The notes: generated by a model from the sequence alone, not told the origin. A stretch of 7,514 nt of DNA from Lachnospiraceae bacterium (GCA_009774655.1 VSOD01000208.1:1-7514); one strand, 5' to 3'; counted from the stretch's first letter, positions 1 through 6,947 are shown. Numbers and translations: made by a program.

Positions 1-24
1 TCGCTTGCTTTAAGCGATGTGTAG

Positions 25-687
25 CAGAAGTATATCCGCCTTCAGATACGGCCCCATTTCTTCCTGAATGCGATGACGACGATCGCGGGGCTGAGCGCGA
101 AGAAGAAAAACGCGGAGATCGAGAAGTACATCAACGCGCTGTCCAAAAATATACGCTATATGTTCAGCTCCGGTCTGCATACGGTTTCGGTGAAGGAAGA
201 GCTCCACCATGTGGAGAATTATTTTGAGATGCAGGAAATGCGGTATGCCGGCTGTATCTTCTATTTTATTGAGATGCCGGAGGAGCTGGAGGACTGGCAG
301 ATTCCGCAGATGCTGATCCATACGTTGATCGAGAACGAGTATAAATACGGGATTTCGCAGGGGCATTCTCTGATGGTGTTGATCAAGGCCAGCGTTGCGG
401 TGTATGATGGAGAGGACATGCTGCTGATCGAGATCGAGGATGACGGCAAGGGCTATCCGGAGGAGGTGCTGACGGCCATCAATCAGGACAGGGCGCAGCA
501 GAAAGAGGACGGGACGAGAGTAGGGCTGTGGAGTGTGAAGCGGCTTCTGGAACTGATGTACGACAGGAAGAATCTGTTTCTGATCTCCAATGTAGAACCG
601 CACGGTGCGCTCAATCAGATCTACATTCCGCGCAGACCGGTCAATGAGCGAAGTATGGAGTACATGGACGAGCAGGGGATCCGATAG
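25..687 (+). CDS. Sensor histidine kinase, YesM/LytS type, C-terminal part only (5' end missing or broken)
   Basis: This is the catalytic half of a membrane sensor kinase of the His_kinase (PF06580) plus HATPase_c type, which autophosphorylates on His and passes the phosphate to the neighbouring response regulator. Seen directly: the H-box reads LQIRPHFFLNAM, with the phospho-accepting His at nt 55-57; the N-box is LIENEYKYG, with Asn at 334-336; the G1 box is DDGKG at 439-453; and the G2 box GTRVGLWSVKRL starts at 511. The first Met codon (73-75) lies after the H-box and has no ribosome binding site, so it is not the true start. The conserved reading continues upstream to codon 25, where TAG at 22-24 interrupts it. 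Full-length relatives carry two membrane segments, an extracellular sensor and usually HAMP upstream; none is visible. The stop is 18 nt before the regulator, in the same frame, implying co-transcription. Either the gene is broken or the window edge is unreliable. Confidence 0.88.
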   Translation, partial: QKYIRLQIRPHFFLNAMTTIAGLSAKKKNAEIEKYINALSKNIRYMFSSGLHTVSVKEELHHVENYFEMQEMRYAGCIFYFIEMPEELEDWQIPQMLIHTLIENEYKYGISQGHSLMVLIKASVAVYDGEDMLLIEIEDDGKGYPEEVLTAINQDRAQQKEDGTRVGLWSVKRLLELMYDRKNLFLISNVEPHGALNQIYIPRRPVNERSMEYMDEQGIR

Positions 688-705
688 ACAAAGGAGAAGG
701 TCAGG

Positions 706-2304
706 ATGCGTATTTTGATAGTGGATGACGATACGGCGATCATTGAGGTGATCAGGGATACCGTCGACTGGGACAAGCTGGGAATTGATGAGATCGATGT
801 CGCCTACGATGCACAGGGCGCCAGAGAGAGTCTTACGGACAAGGCGGCGGACATTGTGATCAGCGATATTGAGATGCCGGGAGAATCGGGGCTGGATCTC
901 CTGAAATGGTTCCGGGATGAGGAGATGCCGGGCAAATTTCTGCTTCTGACCTCCCACGAGAATTTTCAATATGCCACGCAGGCCATCAGATACCATGCGG
1001 AAGAATATCTGATGAAGCCGTTTAACCTCGATGTGGTGGAGATGACGCTGTGGAAGATCGCCGGAGAGATCAGGAAGGAATGGCAGGAGCACAGACTGAC
1101 TTATGAGGAGTGGGCGGAGCGGAACAGAAGAGAGATCAAGCGGACCTTCTGGTTTAACCTTTTTTCCGGCGGGACGATGCATACAAAGCGGGAGATCGGA
1201 CGGGAACTGGAGAGGATCGGCCTTGCCATGGATCAGGACACGGAATATCGACTTGTTGTTTCCAGAGTCACCAACATGGAGGGGGACATGGAGATGTACG
1301 GGCGGGAGCTGGTCATGTTCATGTTGGAGAATATGCATTCGGAGCTTTTGTGCGGCGTGCCGGACAGCGAGGATATTATCAGCTTCGAGCACCGGGAATA
1401 CGGGAATTTTGTGGTGATATGCGAGGGGACGCAGGCCGACGCGCTCAAGGAGCGGTGCGGTGAACTGATCAGGAAGATCGAGAACCTGCTGGAGTGTACT
1501 TTGACCTGCTGCATCTGCCGGCCCTGCACGATGGAGGGATTCTACGAGGTTTATCATGCAGCCGGGGATCTGCTGTCCAGGAATATTGTCTATTATGGAG
1601 AGGCGTTTTACGAAGAACAGGCGGTGGAGATGGAGCGGGGACCGCAGCAGATCCTGCAGCTTGCCCAGATGGAAGAGTATCTGGAGTCCGGAGACAAGAA
1701 AGCCTTTCTGGATTTTCTGAAAAAGGTGATGAATACCAGACTGCGACAGAAGTGCTTAAGCCGCGAGATGCTAAAGCAGATCTCCGGCGAGATACAGCAG
1801 GCGGTCTATGCGCGCCTCGCCAGACAGGGCATACAGGTATCCCAGCTGCTGGGGGATGAGACCTCGCTTCGGATTCAGGAGAAGGCGGATCAGTCCGTGA
1901 CGGATATGCTGCGCTGGGTCAATTATCTTCTGGATCATGTGTTTGCCTATGAGGAGGAGGTCAGGAAATCCCAGACCATCATCGACAAGATCAATCTGTA
2001 TATTGAGGAGCACTACAGAGAGGAGATCGGCAGAAATGAGATCGGCGCATTCTTCTATCTTGCGCCGGAATATCTGGCCAAGATGTATAAGCGGAAAACA
2101 GGAAAAAGCCTGAAAGACCAGATCAACGAGTACAGGCTTGAAAAAGCACGGGCACTGCTCAGCGAAGAAGGAGTAAGGGTCAGCGACGTGGCGGCGGAGG
2201 TGGGATTCAGCAATTTCTCCTATTTTTCCACGTTGTTTAAGAAATATACAGGCGTGACGCCGAATGAATTCAGGCGAAAATGGGAGACGGATGCGGTCCG
2301 CTAG
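706..2304 (+). CDS. Response regulator, YesN type: receiver plus AraC-family DNA-binding domain
   Basis: This is a cytoplasmic transcription factor of 532 residues, the usual size for YesN-like regulators, and the partner of the kinase just upstream. The receiver spans about residues 1-120, with acidic pocket D7-D9, phospho-acceptor D54 (VISDIEMP), T82/S83 and K104 (YLMKPF). A middle region of about 300 residues resembles the degenerate GGDEF-like/helical part of this family and holds five cysteines within residues 264-274 (C-x3-CC-x-C-x2-C). The two AraC helix-turn-helix motifs lie in residues 425-526, ending in the typical GFSNFSYFSTLFKKYTGVTP signature. The ATG at 706 has AAGGAG at 691-696, 9 nt away. 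An intrinsic terminator follows the stop, so the two-component pair appears to be a transcription unit separate from the transporter. The likely target is the promoter in front of the binding-protein gene, which carries a matching direct repeat. Confidence 0.95.
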   Translation: MRILIVDDDTAIIEVIRDTVDWDKLGIDEIDVAYDAQGARESLTDKAADIVISDIEMPGESGLDLLKWFRDEEMPGKFLLLTSHENFQYATQAIRYHAEEYLMKPFNLDVVEMTLWKIAGEIRKEWQEHRLTYEEWAERNRREIKRTFWFNLFSGGTMHTKREIGRELERIGLAMDQDTEYRLVVSRVTNMEGDMEMYGRELVMFMLENMHSELLCGVPDSEDIISFEHREYGNFVVICEGTQADALKERCGELIRKIENLLECTLTCCICRPCTMEGFYEVYHAAGDLLSRNIVYYGEAFYEEQAVEMERGPQQILQLAQMEEYLESGDKKAFLDFLKKVMNTRLRQKCLSREMLKQISGEIQQAVYARLARQGIQVSQLLGDETSLRIQEKADQSVTDMLRWVNYLLDHVFAYEEEVRKSQTIIDKINLYIEEHYREEIGRNEIGAFFYLAPEYLAKMYKRKTGKSLKDQINEYRLEKARALLSEEGVRVSDVAAEVGFSNFSYFSTLFKKYTGVTPNEFRRKWETDAVR

Positions 2305-2340
2305 AAGGGGGCACGGCGGGCGGATCGGAAGCAGTTTCGG

Positions 2341-2378
2341 AAGGCAGGATTTTCAGAAAGACGGGAATCCTGCTTTTT
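2341..2378 (+). terminator. Intrinsic terminator after the response regulator gene
   Basis: The stem GCAGGATT (2344-2351) pairs perfectly with AATCCTGC (2366-2373). A-A-G at 2341-2343 extends it by pairing with the first U residues, and five T follow at 2374-2378. The loop region is about 14 nt, and weaker pairs inside it may shorten it. It lies 37 nt after the regulator's stop codon and separates the two-component unit from the transporter operon. Confidence 0.8.
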
Positions 2379-2383
2379 GCATG

Positions 2384-2421
2384 TCCTGTTTTTGAAAAAG
2401 GGGATCTTGTTTTTGAAAGAG
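2384..2421 (+). promoter_or_regulatory. Direct repeat with 21-nt period, putative AraC-type (YesN) operator
   Basis: Two copies of a 17-nt word (2384-2400 and 2405-2421) match at 15 of 17 positions around the perfect core TGTTTTTGAAA (2387-2397 and 2408-2418). The start-to-start distance is 21 nt, two helical turns, as known for tandem half-sites bound by AraC-family proteins. The downstream copy covers the expected -35 position of the extended -10 promoter at 2437-2445, the usual placement for class II activation. Binding by the neighbouring YesN-like regulator is inferred from position and geometry. Such A/T-rich words can also recur by chance. Confidence 0.55.
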
Positions 2422-2445
2422 AAAAGGAAGCTGTCCTGCTATACT
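2413..2445 (+). promoter_or_regulatory. Extended -10 promoter of the transporter operon
   Basis: TATACT at 2440-2445 is one base off the sigma-A consensus TATAAT and is preceded by TG plus one base (2437-2439), an extended -10. The only good -35 word, TTGAAA at 2413-2418, is 21 nt upstream. That spacing is too long for normal use; at the ideal 17-nt spacing the -35 would be AAGAGA, which is poor. A good extended -10 with a weak -35 overlapped by a repeat suggests activator-dependent transcription. Initiation would be expected near 2452, giving a leader of about 88 nt. Confidence 0.55.
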
Positions 2446-2472
2446 GATAACATCAAATACGGGGACAGAATG

Positions 2473-2516
2473 CTGCCGGCGTGTGGAAAAGCCATGCCCG
2501 GCAGTCGGAAGTCCGA
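2473..2516 (+). other. Structured 5' leader: two adjacent hairpins before the binding-protein gene
   Basis: CTGCCGG (2473-2479) pairs with CCGGCAG (2498-2504). After a bulged C2480, positions 2481-2486 pair with 2492-2497 (two of them G-U), closing on the loop AAAAG. A second small hairpin follows directly (TCGG at 2505-2508 with CCGA at 2513-2516). No T-run follows, so it is not a terminator. It ends a few nt before the ribosome binding site at 2521-2529. It may stabilise the mRNA or tune initiation. I do not recognise a known riboswitch class. Confidence 0.5.
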
Positions 2517-2539
2517 TAGAAAGGTGAGGATCAGATTTT

Positions 2540-4087
2540 ATGAAGAAAAAAGTTTTGAGTACTTTACTGGCAGCATCGATGATGATCGGTCTGTGCGCCT
2601 GCGGAGGAGGTGACGCGTCCGGGACTTCGGCGGGAGGTTCTTCGGAAGGCAGCGAAGAGGCGGCTTCGTCTGCAGACGGCTCTTACGACCAGGTGACTTA
2701 TGCGTATTCCACGTTCAACAATATTCCCACGGAAGAGACGCTGGATACGATCGAGGAGGAGATCAACAAGATCACGCGCGAAAAGATCAACGCAGAGATC
2801 ACGTTAAAGCCGATCGGGATCGCGGATTATTCCAGCAGTGTCAGCCTGGCGCTGCAGGCAGGAGAGAAGATCGATGTCTTCGAATCTCTCGGTGATTTCA
2901 ACAACTGTGTGGCAACCGGTATGGCGGCGGATATTACCTCTTTGATAGACAGCTGTGCGGCGGAGACGAAGGAGCTGGTGGGCGAGCAGTGGCTGAATGC
3001 CTGCACGAAGGAAGGTGTGATTTATGGAATTCCCACATTGAAACCGATTGCATTGACACCTATGCTGGTCTATCGGGCGGATATTGCAGAAGAATTGGGA
3101 TTGGATATGAGTAAGGTAAATACTGTTGAGGATGTTACGGCAGTTCTCAGTGCAGTGAAAGAGGCTTATCCGGATATGACACCGATGGCGCCGGTTGAAA
3201 CGGGAAATCTGGGACTGAACAGAAGTTATGGAGATATTGATTATTTATCGGATGATTACAATACACCAGTTGGTGTGTTGTTGGATGGAGAGATGACAGT
3301 TGTGGATCTTTATTCTTCTGATATTTTTGCAGAACGCTGCAAGCTGGCAAGGGAATGGTATAATCAGGGCCTTGTTATGAAAGATGCAGCGACAACTACG
3401 AGTATGGCAGCTGAACTTATGAGTTCCGGCAATTATTTCTGTTTCAGTGCTTCTTACAGTTATCCGGAAGAGGATACTGCGGCAGCTTTGGAGGCTCAGT
3501 CCGGAGGCTATGAACTTGGCGCCAAGATGCTTGATGACGCTTATTTAAGTACTGCGGAAGTCAATGCTATAAGCTGGATGGTTGCCTCTAACAGTGAAGT
3601 GCCGGAAGCGGCCCTTAAGTTCCTGAATCTTACTTATACGGATGAAGATATCGTCAATCTGTTGATCTATGGTATCAAGGACAGGGACTATGTACTGGAT
3701 GCAGAGGGTTATATGTCTTATCCGGAAGGACAGGATGCGACGACCGTTCCTTATACGGCACAGCTCAGCTGCGGTACGCTTGGCAACTATTTCATTATGT
3801 ACCCCATGGTAGGCACCAGCAAAGACTCTCTTGACTGGGAGCTGGAACAGAACCAGAAGGCGGATGTATCACCGGCAATGGGCTTCTCCTTTGATTCGGC
3901 GGCCTTCAAGACACAGTATACGGCAGTGACGAACGTGATCAAACAATACCTGCCGGGTCTGATGTGCGGAAGCGTCGATCCTGAGACAGAGATTCCGAAG
4001 TTTGTAGCGGATCTGAATGCGGCGGGCTATCAGGATATCATAGCGGCCAAGCAGGAGCAGCTGGATGCGTGGAACGCAGCGAAATAG
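2540..4087 (+). CDS. Extracellular sugar-binding lipoprotein of a CUT1 ABC importer (LplA-like, DUF3502-type C-terminus)
   Basis: This is the solute-binding protein that captures a carbohydrate outside the cell and hands it to the two permeases encoded downstream. The 515-residue product starts with a lipoprotein signal: KKK at 2-4, a hydrophobic stretch, and the lipobox L-C-A followed by C21, the expected lipid-anchored residue. A Gly/Ser/Glu linker (about 22-48) precedes the binding fold. The length and the C-terminal part (the region around GFSFDSAAF through DAWNAAK) resemble LplA-like proteins with a DUF3502 end; this family call comes from memory of the family. The start ATG has AAGGTGAGG at 2521-2529, 10 nt upstream. 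Oddity: nt 3001-3720 (residues about 154-394) count 44% GC, against 54% in the 360 nt on each side, and use TTG and GTT codons more freely, with no break in frame. The transported sugar cannot be deduced. Confidence 0.93.
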   Translation: MKKKVLSTLLAASMMIGLCACGGGDASGTSAGGSSEGSEEAASSADGSYDQVTYAYSTFNNIPTEETLDTIEEEINKITREKINAEITLKPIGIADYSSSVSLALQAGEKIDVFESLGDFNNCVATGMAADITSLIDSCAAETKELVGEQWLNACTKEGVIYGIPTLKPIALTPMLVYRADIAEELGLDMSKVNTVEDVTAVLSAVKEAYPDMTPMAPVETGNLGLNRSYGDIDYLSDDYNTPVGVLLDGEMTVVDLYSSDIFAERCKLAREWYNQGLVMKDAATTTSMAAELMSSGNYFCFSASYSYPEEDTAAALEAQSGGYELGAKMLDDAYLSTAEVNAISWMVASNSEVPEAALKFLNLTYTDEDIVNLLIYGIKDRDYVLDAEGYMSYPEGQDATTVPYTAQLSCGTLGNYFIMYPMVGTSKDSLDWELEQNQKADVSPAMGFSFDSAAFKTQYTAVTNVIKQYLPGLMCGSVDPETEIPKFVADLNAAGYQDIIAAKQEQLDAWNAAK

Positions 4088-4126
4088 GATGCCTGTCACG
4101 ATAAGACAACAGAATCATGCATGACC

Positions 4127-4167
4127 ATTTTCTGTCCGGTATTCCGTAAGGGTGCCGGACAGAAAAT
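4127..4167 (+). other. Intercistronic hairpin between binding-protein and permease genes
   Basis: ATTTTCTGTCCGG (4127-4139) and CCGGACAGAAAAT (4155-4167) form a perfect 13-bp stem with a 15-nt loop. No T-tract follows on either strand, so a full terminator is unlikely. Hairpins at this position are known in sugar ABC operons to protect the 3' end of the binding-protein message and to lower permease expression (the malE-malF case is the classic one). That role here is inference. The structure ends 20 nt before the permease ribosome binding site. Confidence 0.75.
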
Positions 4168-4202
4168 ATAAAAAGCGTAATTTGTGCGGAGGAATAACAA
4201 AT

Positions 4203-5141
4203 ATGGCAAAAACGAAAACTGCTGAGGGGAAGACAAGGGGGCATTTCGGAAAGTCGGTTCCGCTGCTTCTGATCGCACTCCCGGGCATTGTGTATCTGCT
4301 CATCAACAATTACATACCGATCATGGGCCTGTTTCTGGCCTTTAAAGACTTTAACTTTATGAAGGGTATCTTTAAGAGCGACTGGTGCGGGCTTGACAAT
4401 TTCAAATTCCTGTTTCTGACGAAGGATGCCTGGATCATGACAAGGAATACGCTGCTTTACAATATCGTATTCATTATTCTCGGAACGGTCGTGGCGATCT
4501 TCCTCGCGGTCCTGTTATGTGAGCTGGGCGACAGAGTGCGAGTGAAATTTTTCCAGGCGTCGCTGCTTCTGCCGAATCTGCTGTCGTGGGTGGTGATCGG
4601 TTTCGTGGCCTACGCCTTCCTGAACGCAGACACCGGCTTTATCAACAATACCGTGATGAAGAGTCTGGGAAAAGAAGGAATCGCGTGGTACACCTTTCCG
4701 AAAGCGTGGCCTTTTATCCTGGTCATTGTGAATCTCTGGAAAAATGCGGGTTACCAGTCCATCGTATATATGGCGGGCATCTCCGGCATCGACAAATCCT
4801 TATATGAAGCGGCGGCATTAGACGGCGCCACCAAGCTGCAGCAGATTTTTCAGGTTACGTTACCGCTGTTGAAGCCGACTGTAATCACACTTTCCCTGAT
4901 GTCCATCGGACGGATCTTTTACTCGGACTTCGGGCTCTTCTATCAGGTGCCCCAGAATTCCGGCGCACTGTTTGGTGTGACGCAGACGATTGATACCTAT
5001 GTTTACAGAGGCTTGATGGAACTGAACAATGTCGGCATGTCGGCGGCGGCAGGTTTCTACCAGTCGATCGTAGGCTTCATTCTGGTGCTGGCGGCCAACA
5101 CGCTGGTCCGTAAGCTGGATGCAGACAATGCACTGTTCTAA
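4203..5141 (+). CDS. CUT1 sugar ABC transporter permease, MalF/UgpA/LplB-like
   Basis: This is one of two membrane subunits forming the sugar channel. The 312-residue protein has about six hydrophobic segments (roughly 19-40, 84-106, 118-140, 169-190, 222-240, 283-303). Its EAA loop begins at residue 202 (EAAALDGATKLQQIF..LPLLKP) and contacts the ATPase. The N-terminus, with basic residues followed by LPGIVYLLINNYIPIMG, is typical of LplB-like permeases. I chose ATG 4203 because GGAGG at 4188-4192 lies 10 nt upstream. An in-frame ATG at 4152 would add 17 residues but sits inside the intercistronic hairpin and has no ribosome binding site. The stop is 14 nt from the next permease start. No ATP-binding subunit is encoded nearby; CUT1 importers often share an MsmK/UgpC-type ATPase encoded elsewhere. 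Confidence 0.95.
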   Translation: MAKTKTAEGKTRGHFGKSVPLLLIALPGIVYLLINNYIPIMGLFLAFKDFNFMKGIFKSDWCGLDNFKFLFLTKDAWIMTRNTLLYNIVFIILGTVVAIFLAVLLCELGDRVRVKFFQASLLLPNLLSWVVIGFVAYAFLNADTGFINNTVMKSLGKEGIAWYTFPKAWPFILVIVNLWKNAGYQSIVYMAGISGIDKSLYEAAALDGATKLQQIFQVTLPLLKPTVITLSLMSIGRIFYSDFGLFYQVPQNSGALFGVTQTIDTYVYRGLMELNNVGMSAAAGFYQSIVGFILVLAANTLVRKLDADNALF

Positions 5142-5155
5142 GGGAGGGATAAAAA

Positions 5156-6034
5156 ATGACAGAGAGTAAATCTTTTAACCGGGTGGCGACTATTATTCTG
5201 ACCTTCCTTGTGATCGTCACGCTGCTGCCGATCGTGCTGCTTGTGATCGCCTCCTTTACGAAGGAGCAGGTGCTTGTTCAGAATGGGTATACCTTTTTTC
5301 CGAAGGCACTGAGTCTGGATGCATATTACTACATGGTGAAGCAGGGGGCCGTGATCGTGCGTTCCTACGGTGTCTCTTTTCTGGTGACAGTCCTCGGTAC
5401 GGTGATGAGCGTGGTTGTCACGACGACGCTGGCTTATCCGATGGCCAGAAAATCGTTCCGCTATAAGAATGTACTGTCCTTCTTCGTGTTTTTTACGATG
5501 CTGTTCAATGGCGGTATCGTTCCGTCTTATATTATGTGGAGCCGTTTCTTCCACATCAAGAATACGATCTGGGCGCTGATCATTCCCAACTATATGGTGA
5601 CGGCGTTCAACGTGATCCTGGTGAAGAATTTCTACCAGAACAATGTGCCGGATGCGCTGGTCGAGGCGGCGCAGATCGACGGGGCAAGCGAGCTTAAGAC
5701 TTTCTACAGCATCATGTTCCCGCTGTCCAGGCCCGTGGTGGCGACGATCAGCCTTTTTACCGGCCTGTGTTACTGGAACGACTGGACGAACGGCCTGTAC
5801 TATGTGGACAACGAAAAGCTGTTCAGTATCCAGCTGCTGTTGATGAAGATCATGAATAACATTCAGGCGCTGAAAGCCAACACGGCGCTGATGGGAACCG
5901 GGACTGTGGAACTGCCGGGTACTTCCGTCCGTATGGCGATGGCGTTTGTCGGTATCCTGCCGATCCTGATCGTGTATCCTTTCGTGCAGAAATATCTGGT
6001 GGAAGGTGTTGTGATCGGGGCAGTCAAGGGCTAA
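5156..6034 (+). CDS. CUT1 sugar ABC transporter permease, MalG/UgpE, LplC/YtcP-like
   Basis: This is the second membrane subunit of the importer, 292 residues, the normal length for the MalG side. Hydrophobic segments lie near 11-33, 72-95, 106-126, 138-156, 190-206 and 260-278. The EAA loop starts at E170 (EAAQIDGASELKTFYSIMFPLSRP). The FNGGIVPSYIMW stretch (117-128) and the C-terminal YPFVQKYLVEGVVIGAVKG are characteristic of the YtcP/LplC group, which is usually paired with LplB-like permeases and DUF3502-type binding proteins, as here. The ribosome binding site AGGGAGG at 5141-5147 overlaps the last base of the previous stop codon, so the two permeases are tightly coupled in translation and made in similar amounts. 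Confidence 0.95.
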   Translation: MTESKSFNRVATIILTFLVIVTLLPIVLLVIASFTKEQVLVQNGYTFFPKALSLDAYYYMVKQGAVIVRSYGVSFLVTVLGTVMSVVVTTTLAYPMARKSFRYKNVLSFFVFFTMLFNGGIVPSYIMWSRFFHIKNTIWALIIPNYMVTAFNVILVKNFYQNNVPDALVEAAQIDGASELKTFYSIMFPLSRPVVATISLFTGLCYWNDWTNGLYYVDNEKLFSIQLLLMKIMNNIQALKANTALMGTGTVELPGTSVRMAMAFVGILPILIVYPFVQKYLVEGVVIGAVKG

Positions 6035-6046
6035 AATAGAATTACA

Positions 6047-6069
6047 ACGGCAGAACACAGAGGTGCCGT
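6047..6069 (+). other. Small hairpin between permease and esterase genes
   Basis: ACGGCA (6047-6052) and TGCCGT (6064-6069) form a 6-bp stem with an 11-nt loop. No T-run follows, so transcription is expected to continue into the esterase gene. It may be a weak mRNA stability element or chance. Confidence 0.3.
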
Positions 6070-6103
6070 AAAAGACAGCAGAGGTATAGAAGGAGGAAGG
6101 AGT

Positions 6104-6901
6104 ATGGCAAACGGAAGATTTCAATTTTGTTCAGACTGTTTAAGAAGGATGGTGGAGTTTCATATGGTGCTCCCCAATGACCTGCCGAAGGAGTGGACGG
6201 CGGAGAATCCGCATTTCAAACGGCCCATGAAGACGTTGTTCTTACTGCACGGGTACACGGGCGGCAGCATGGACTGGATGACGGGCAGCGCGGTCTGCGA
6301 ACTGGCAGGGAATTATAATCTGGCAGTGGTGTGTCCTGCGGGGGAGAATTCCTTCTATCTGGACGGCCCGGAGACAGGGCGCCAATATGCAACTTATGTA
6401 GGAGAAGAACTGGTGCAGTATGTGAGGAAAACCTTCGGGCTGGCGCAGAAGATGGAGGATACTTATATCGGCGGCCTGTCTATGGGCGGATTCGGCGCGA
6501 TCCATACCGCGCTGCAGTTTAACCATCATTTTGTCAAAGCATTCGCGCTTTCTTCTGCTTTGATCGTGCACGAGGTGGCAAATATGAAGCCGGGTCAGGG
6601 AAATCCGGTGGCCAATTACGAATATTACCGGCTGATGTTCGGGGAGCCGGAGAAGCTGCTTACGAGCATCAATAATCCCGAGGAGCTGATCCGCAGGCAT
6701 CAGGCGGCGGGCGAGCGGATACCGGCACTTTTTATGGCCTGCGGGACAGAGGACTTCCTGCTGGAGAACAATCGGGAACTTCGTGATTTCCTGCAGGAGA
6801 AGGGTGTGGAGCATGTTTACCATGAGAGTCCCGGTATCCATAACTGGGCTTTCTGGAATCAGTATCTGGAGCCGGCGATCCAGTGGATGCTGGAAGCGTA
6901 G
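6104..6901 (+). CDS. Cytoplasmic alpha/beta-hydrolase esterase, CE1 / tributyrin-esterase (EstA) type
   Basis: This is a serine esterase of the esterase-D/CE1 superfamily, whose members hydrolyse short acyl esters such as acetyl or feruloyl groups on sugars. The 265-residue product shows the catalytic triad: nucleophile S126 in GLSMGGFG, D217 in CGTEDFLLENN, and H246 in PGIHNWAFW. HGYTGG at 49-54 is the oxyanion-hole region. There is no signal peptide or membrane segment, so it acts in the cytoplasm, presumably on imported ligand. The start at 6104 has a strong AAGGAGGAAGG (6090-6100). It lies 69 nt after the second permease with no terminator between, so it belongs to the same operon. By inference it deacylates oligosaccharides brought in by this transporter, for example acetylated hemicellulose fragments. 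A general carboxylesterase or S-formylglutathione-hydrolase-like role cannot be excluded. Confidence 0.9.
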   Translation: MANGRFQFCSDCLRRMVEFHMVLPNDLPKEWTAENPHFKRPMKTLFLLHGYTGGSMDWMTGSAVCELAGNYNLAVVCPAGENSFYLDGPETGRQYATYVGEELVQYVRKTFGLAQKMEDTYIGGLSMGGFGAIHTALQFNHHFVKAFALSSALIVHEVANMKPGQGNPVANYEYYRLMFGEPEKLLTSINNPEELIRRHQAAGERIPALFMACGTEDFLLENNRELRDFLQEKGVEHVYHESPGIHNWAFWNQYLEPAIQWMLEA

Positions 6902-6947
6902 GGACAGACGCAGCACCCGGAACAGAGGGCGGCAGTGGATTCAATCA

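Noticed and set aside
10..1557. 515-codon open frame on the minus strand opposite the kinase and regulator
   Set aside because: The kinase and regulator share one + strand frame, so a single mirror frame stays open by codon bias. The translation is rich in His, Leu and Arg, shows no domain, and the + strand proteins have unmistakable motifs.
2431..2468. CTGTCC (2431-2436) and GGACAG (2463-2468) as an inverted repeat around the -10
   Set aside because: Six bases with a 26-nt gap; the left arm lies upstream of the likely transcription start, so no RNA hairpin forms, and chance is likely.
2484..2497. Possible CcpA (cre) site around TGGAAAAGCCATGC
   Set aside because: It misses several conserved cre positions, including the central CG, and is better explained as the inner part of the leader hairpin.
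2325..2511. TCGGAAG word repeated at 2325, 2337 and 2505
   Set aside because: A 7-nt word in G-rich sequence, irregularly spaced and partly inside the terminator and leader hairpins; it has no consistent relation to the promoter.
2377..2613. 78-codon + strand open frame across the promoter and leader
   Set aside because: It starts inside the terminator T-tract, overlaps the promoter and the lipoprotein signal region in another frame, and has no ribosome binding site.
4152..4202. Upstream ATG start giving a 329-residue first permease
   Set aside because: This ATG lies within the intercistronic hairpin and has no ribosome binding site, while ATG 4203 has GGAGG at ideal distance and begins a normal permease N-terminus.
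5138..6124. 328-codon open frame on the minus strand opposite the second permease
   Set aside because: It is a codon-bias shadow: the translation is dominated by His, Arg, Asp and Gln with no domain or signal, and the + strand permease is certain.
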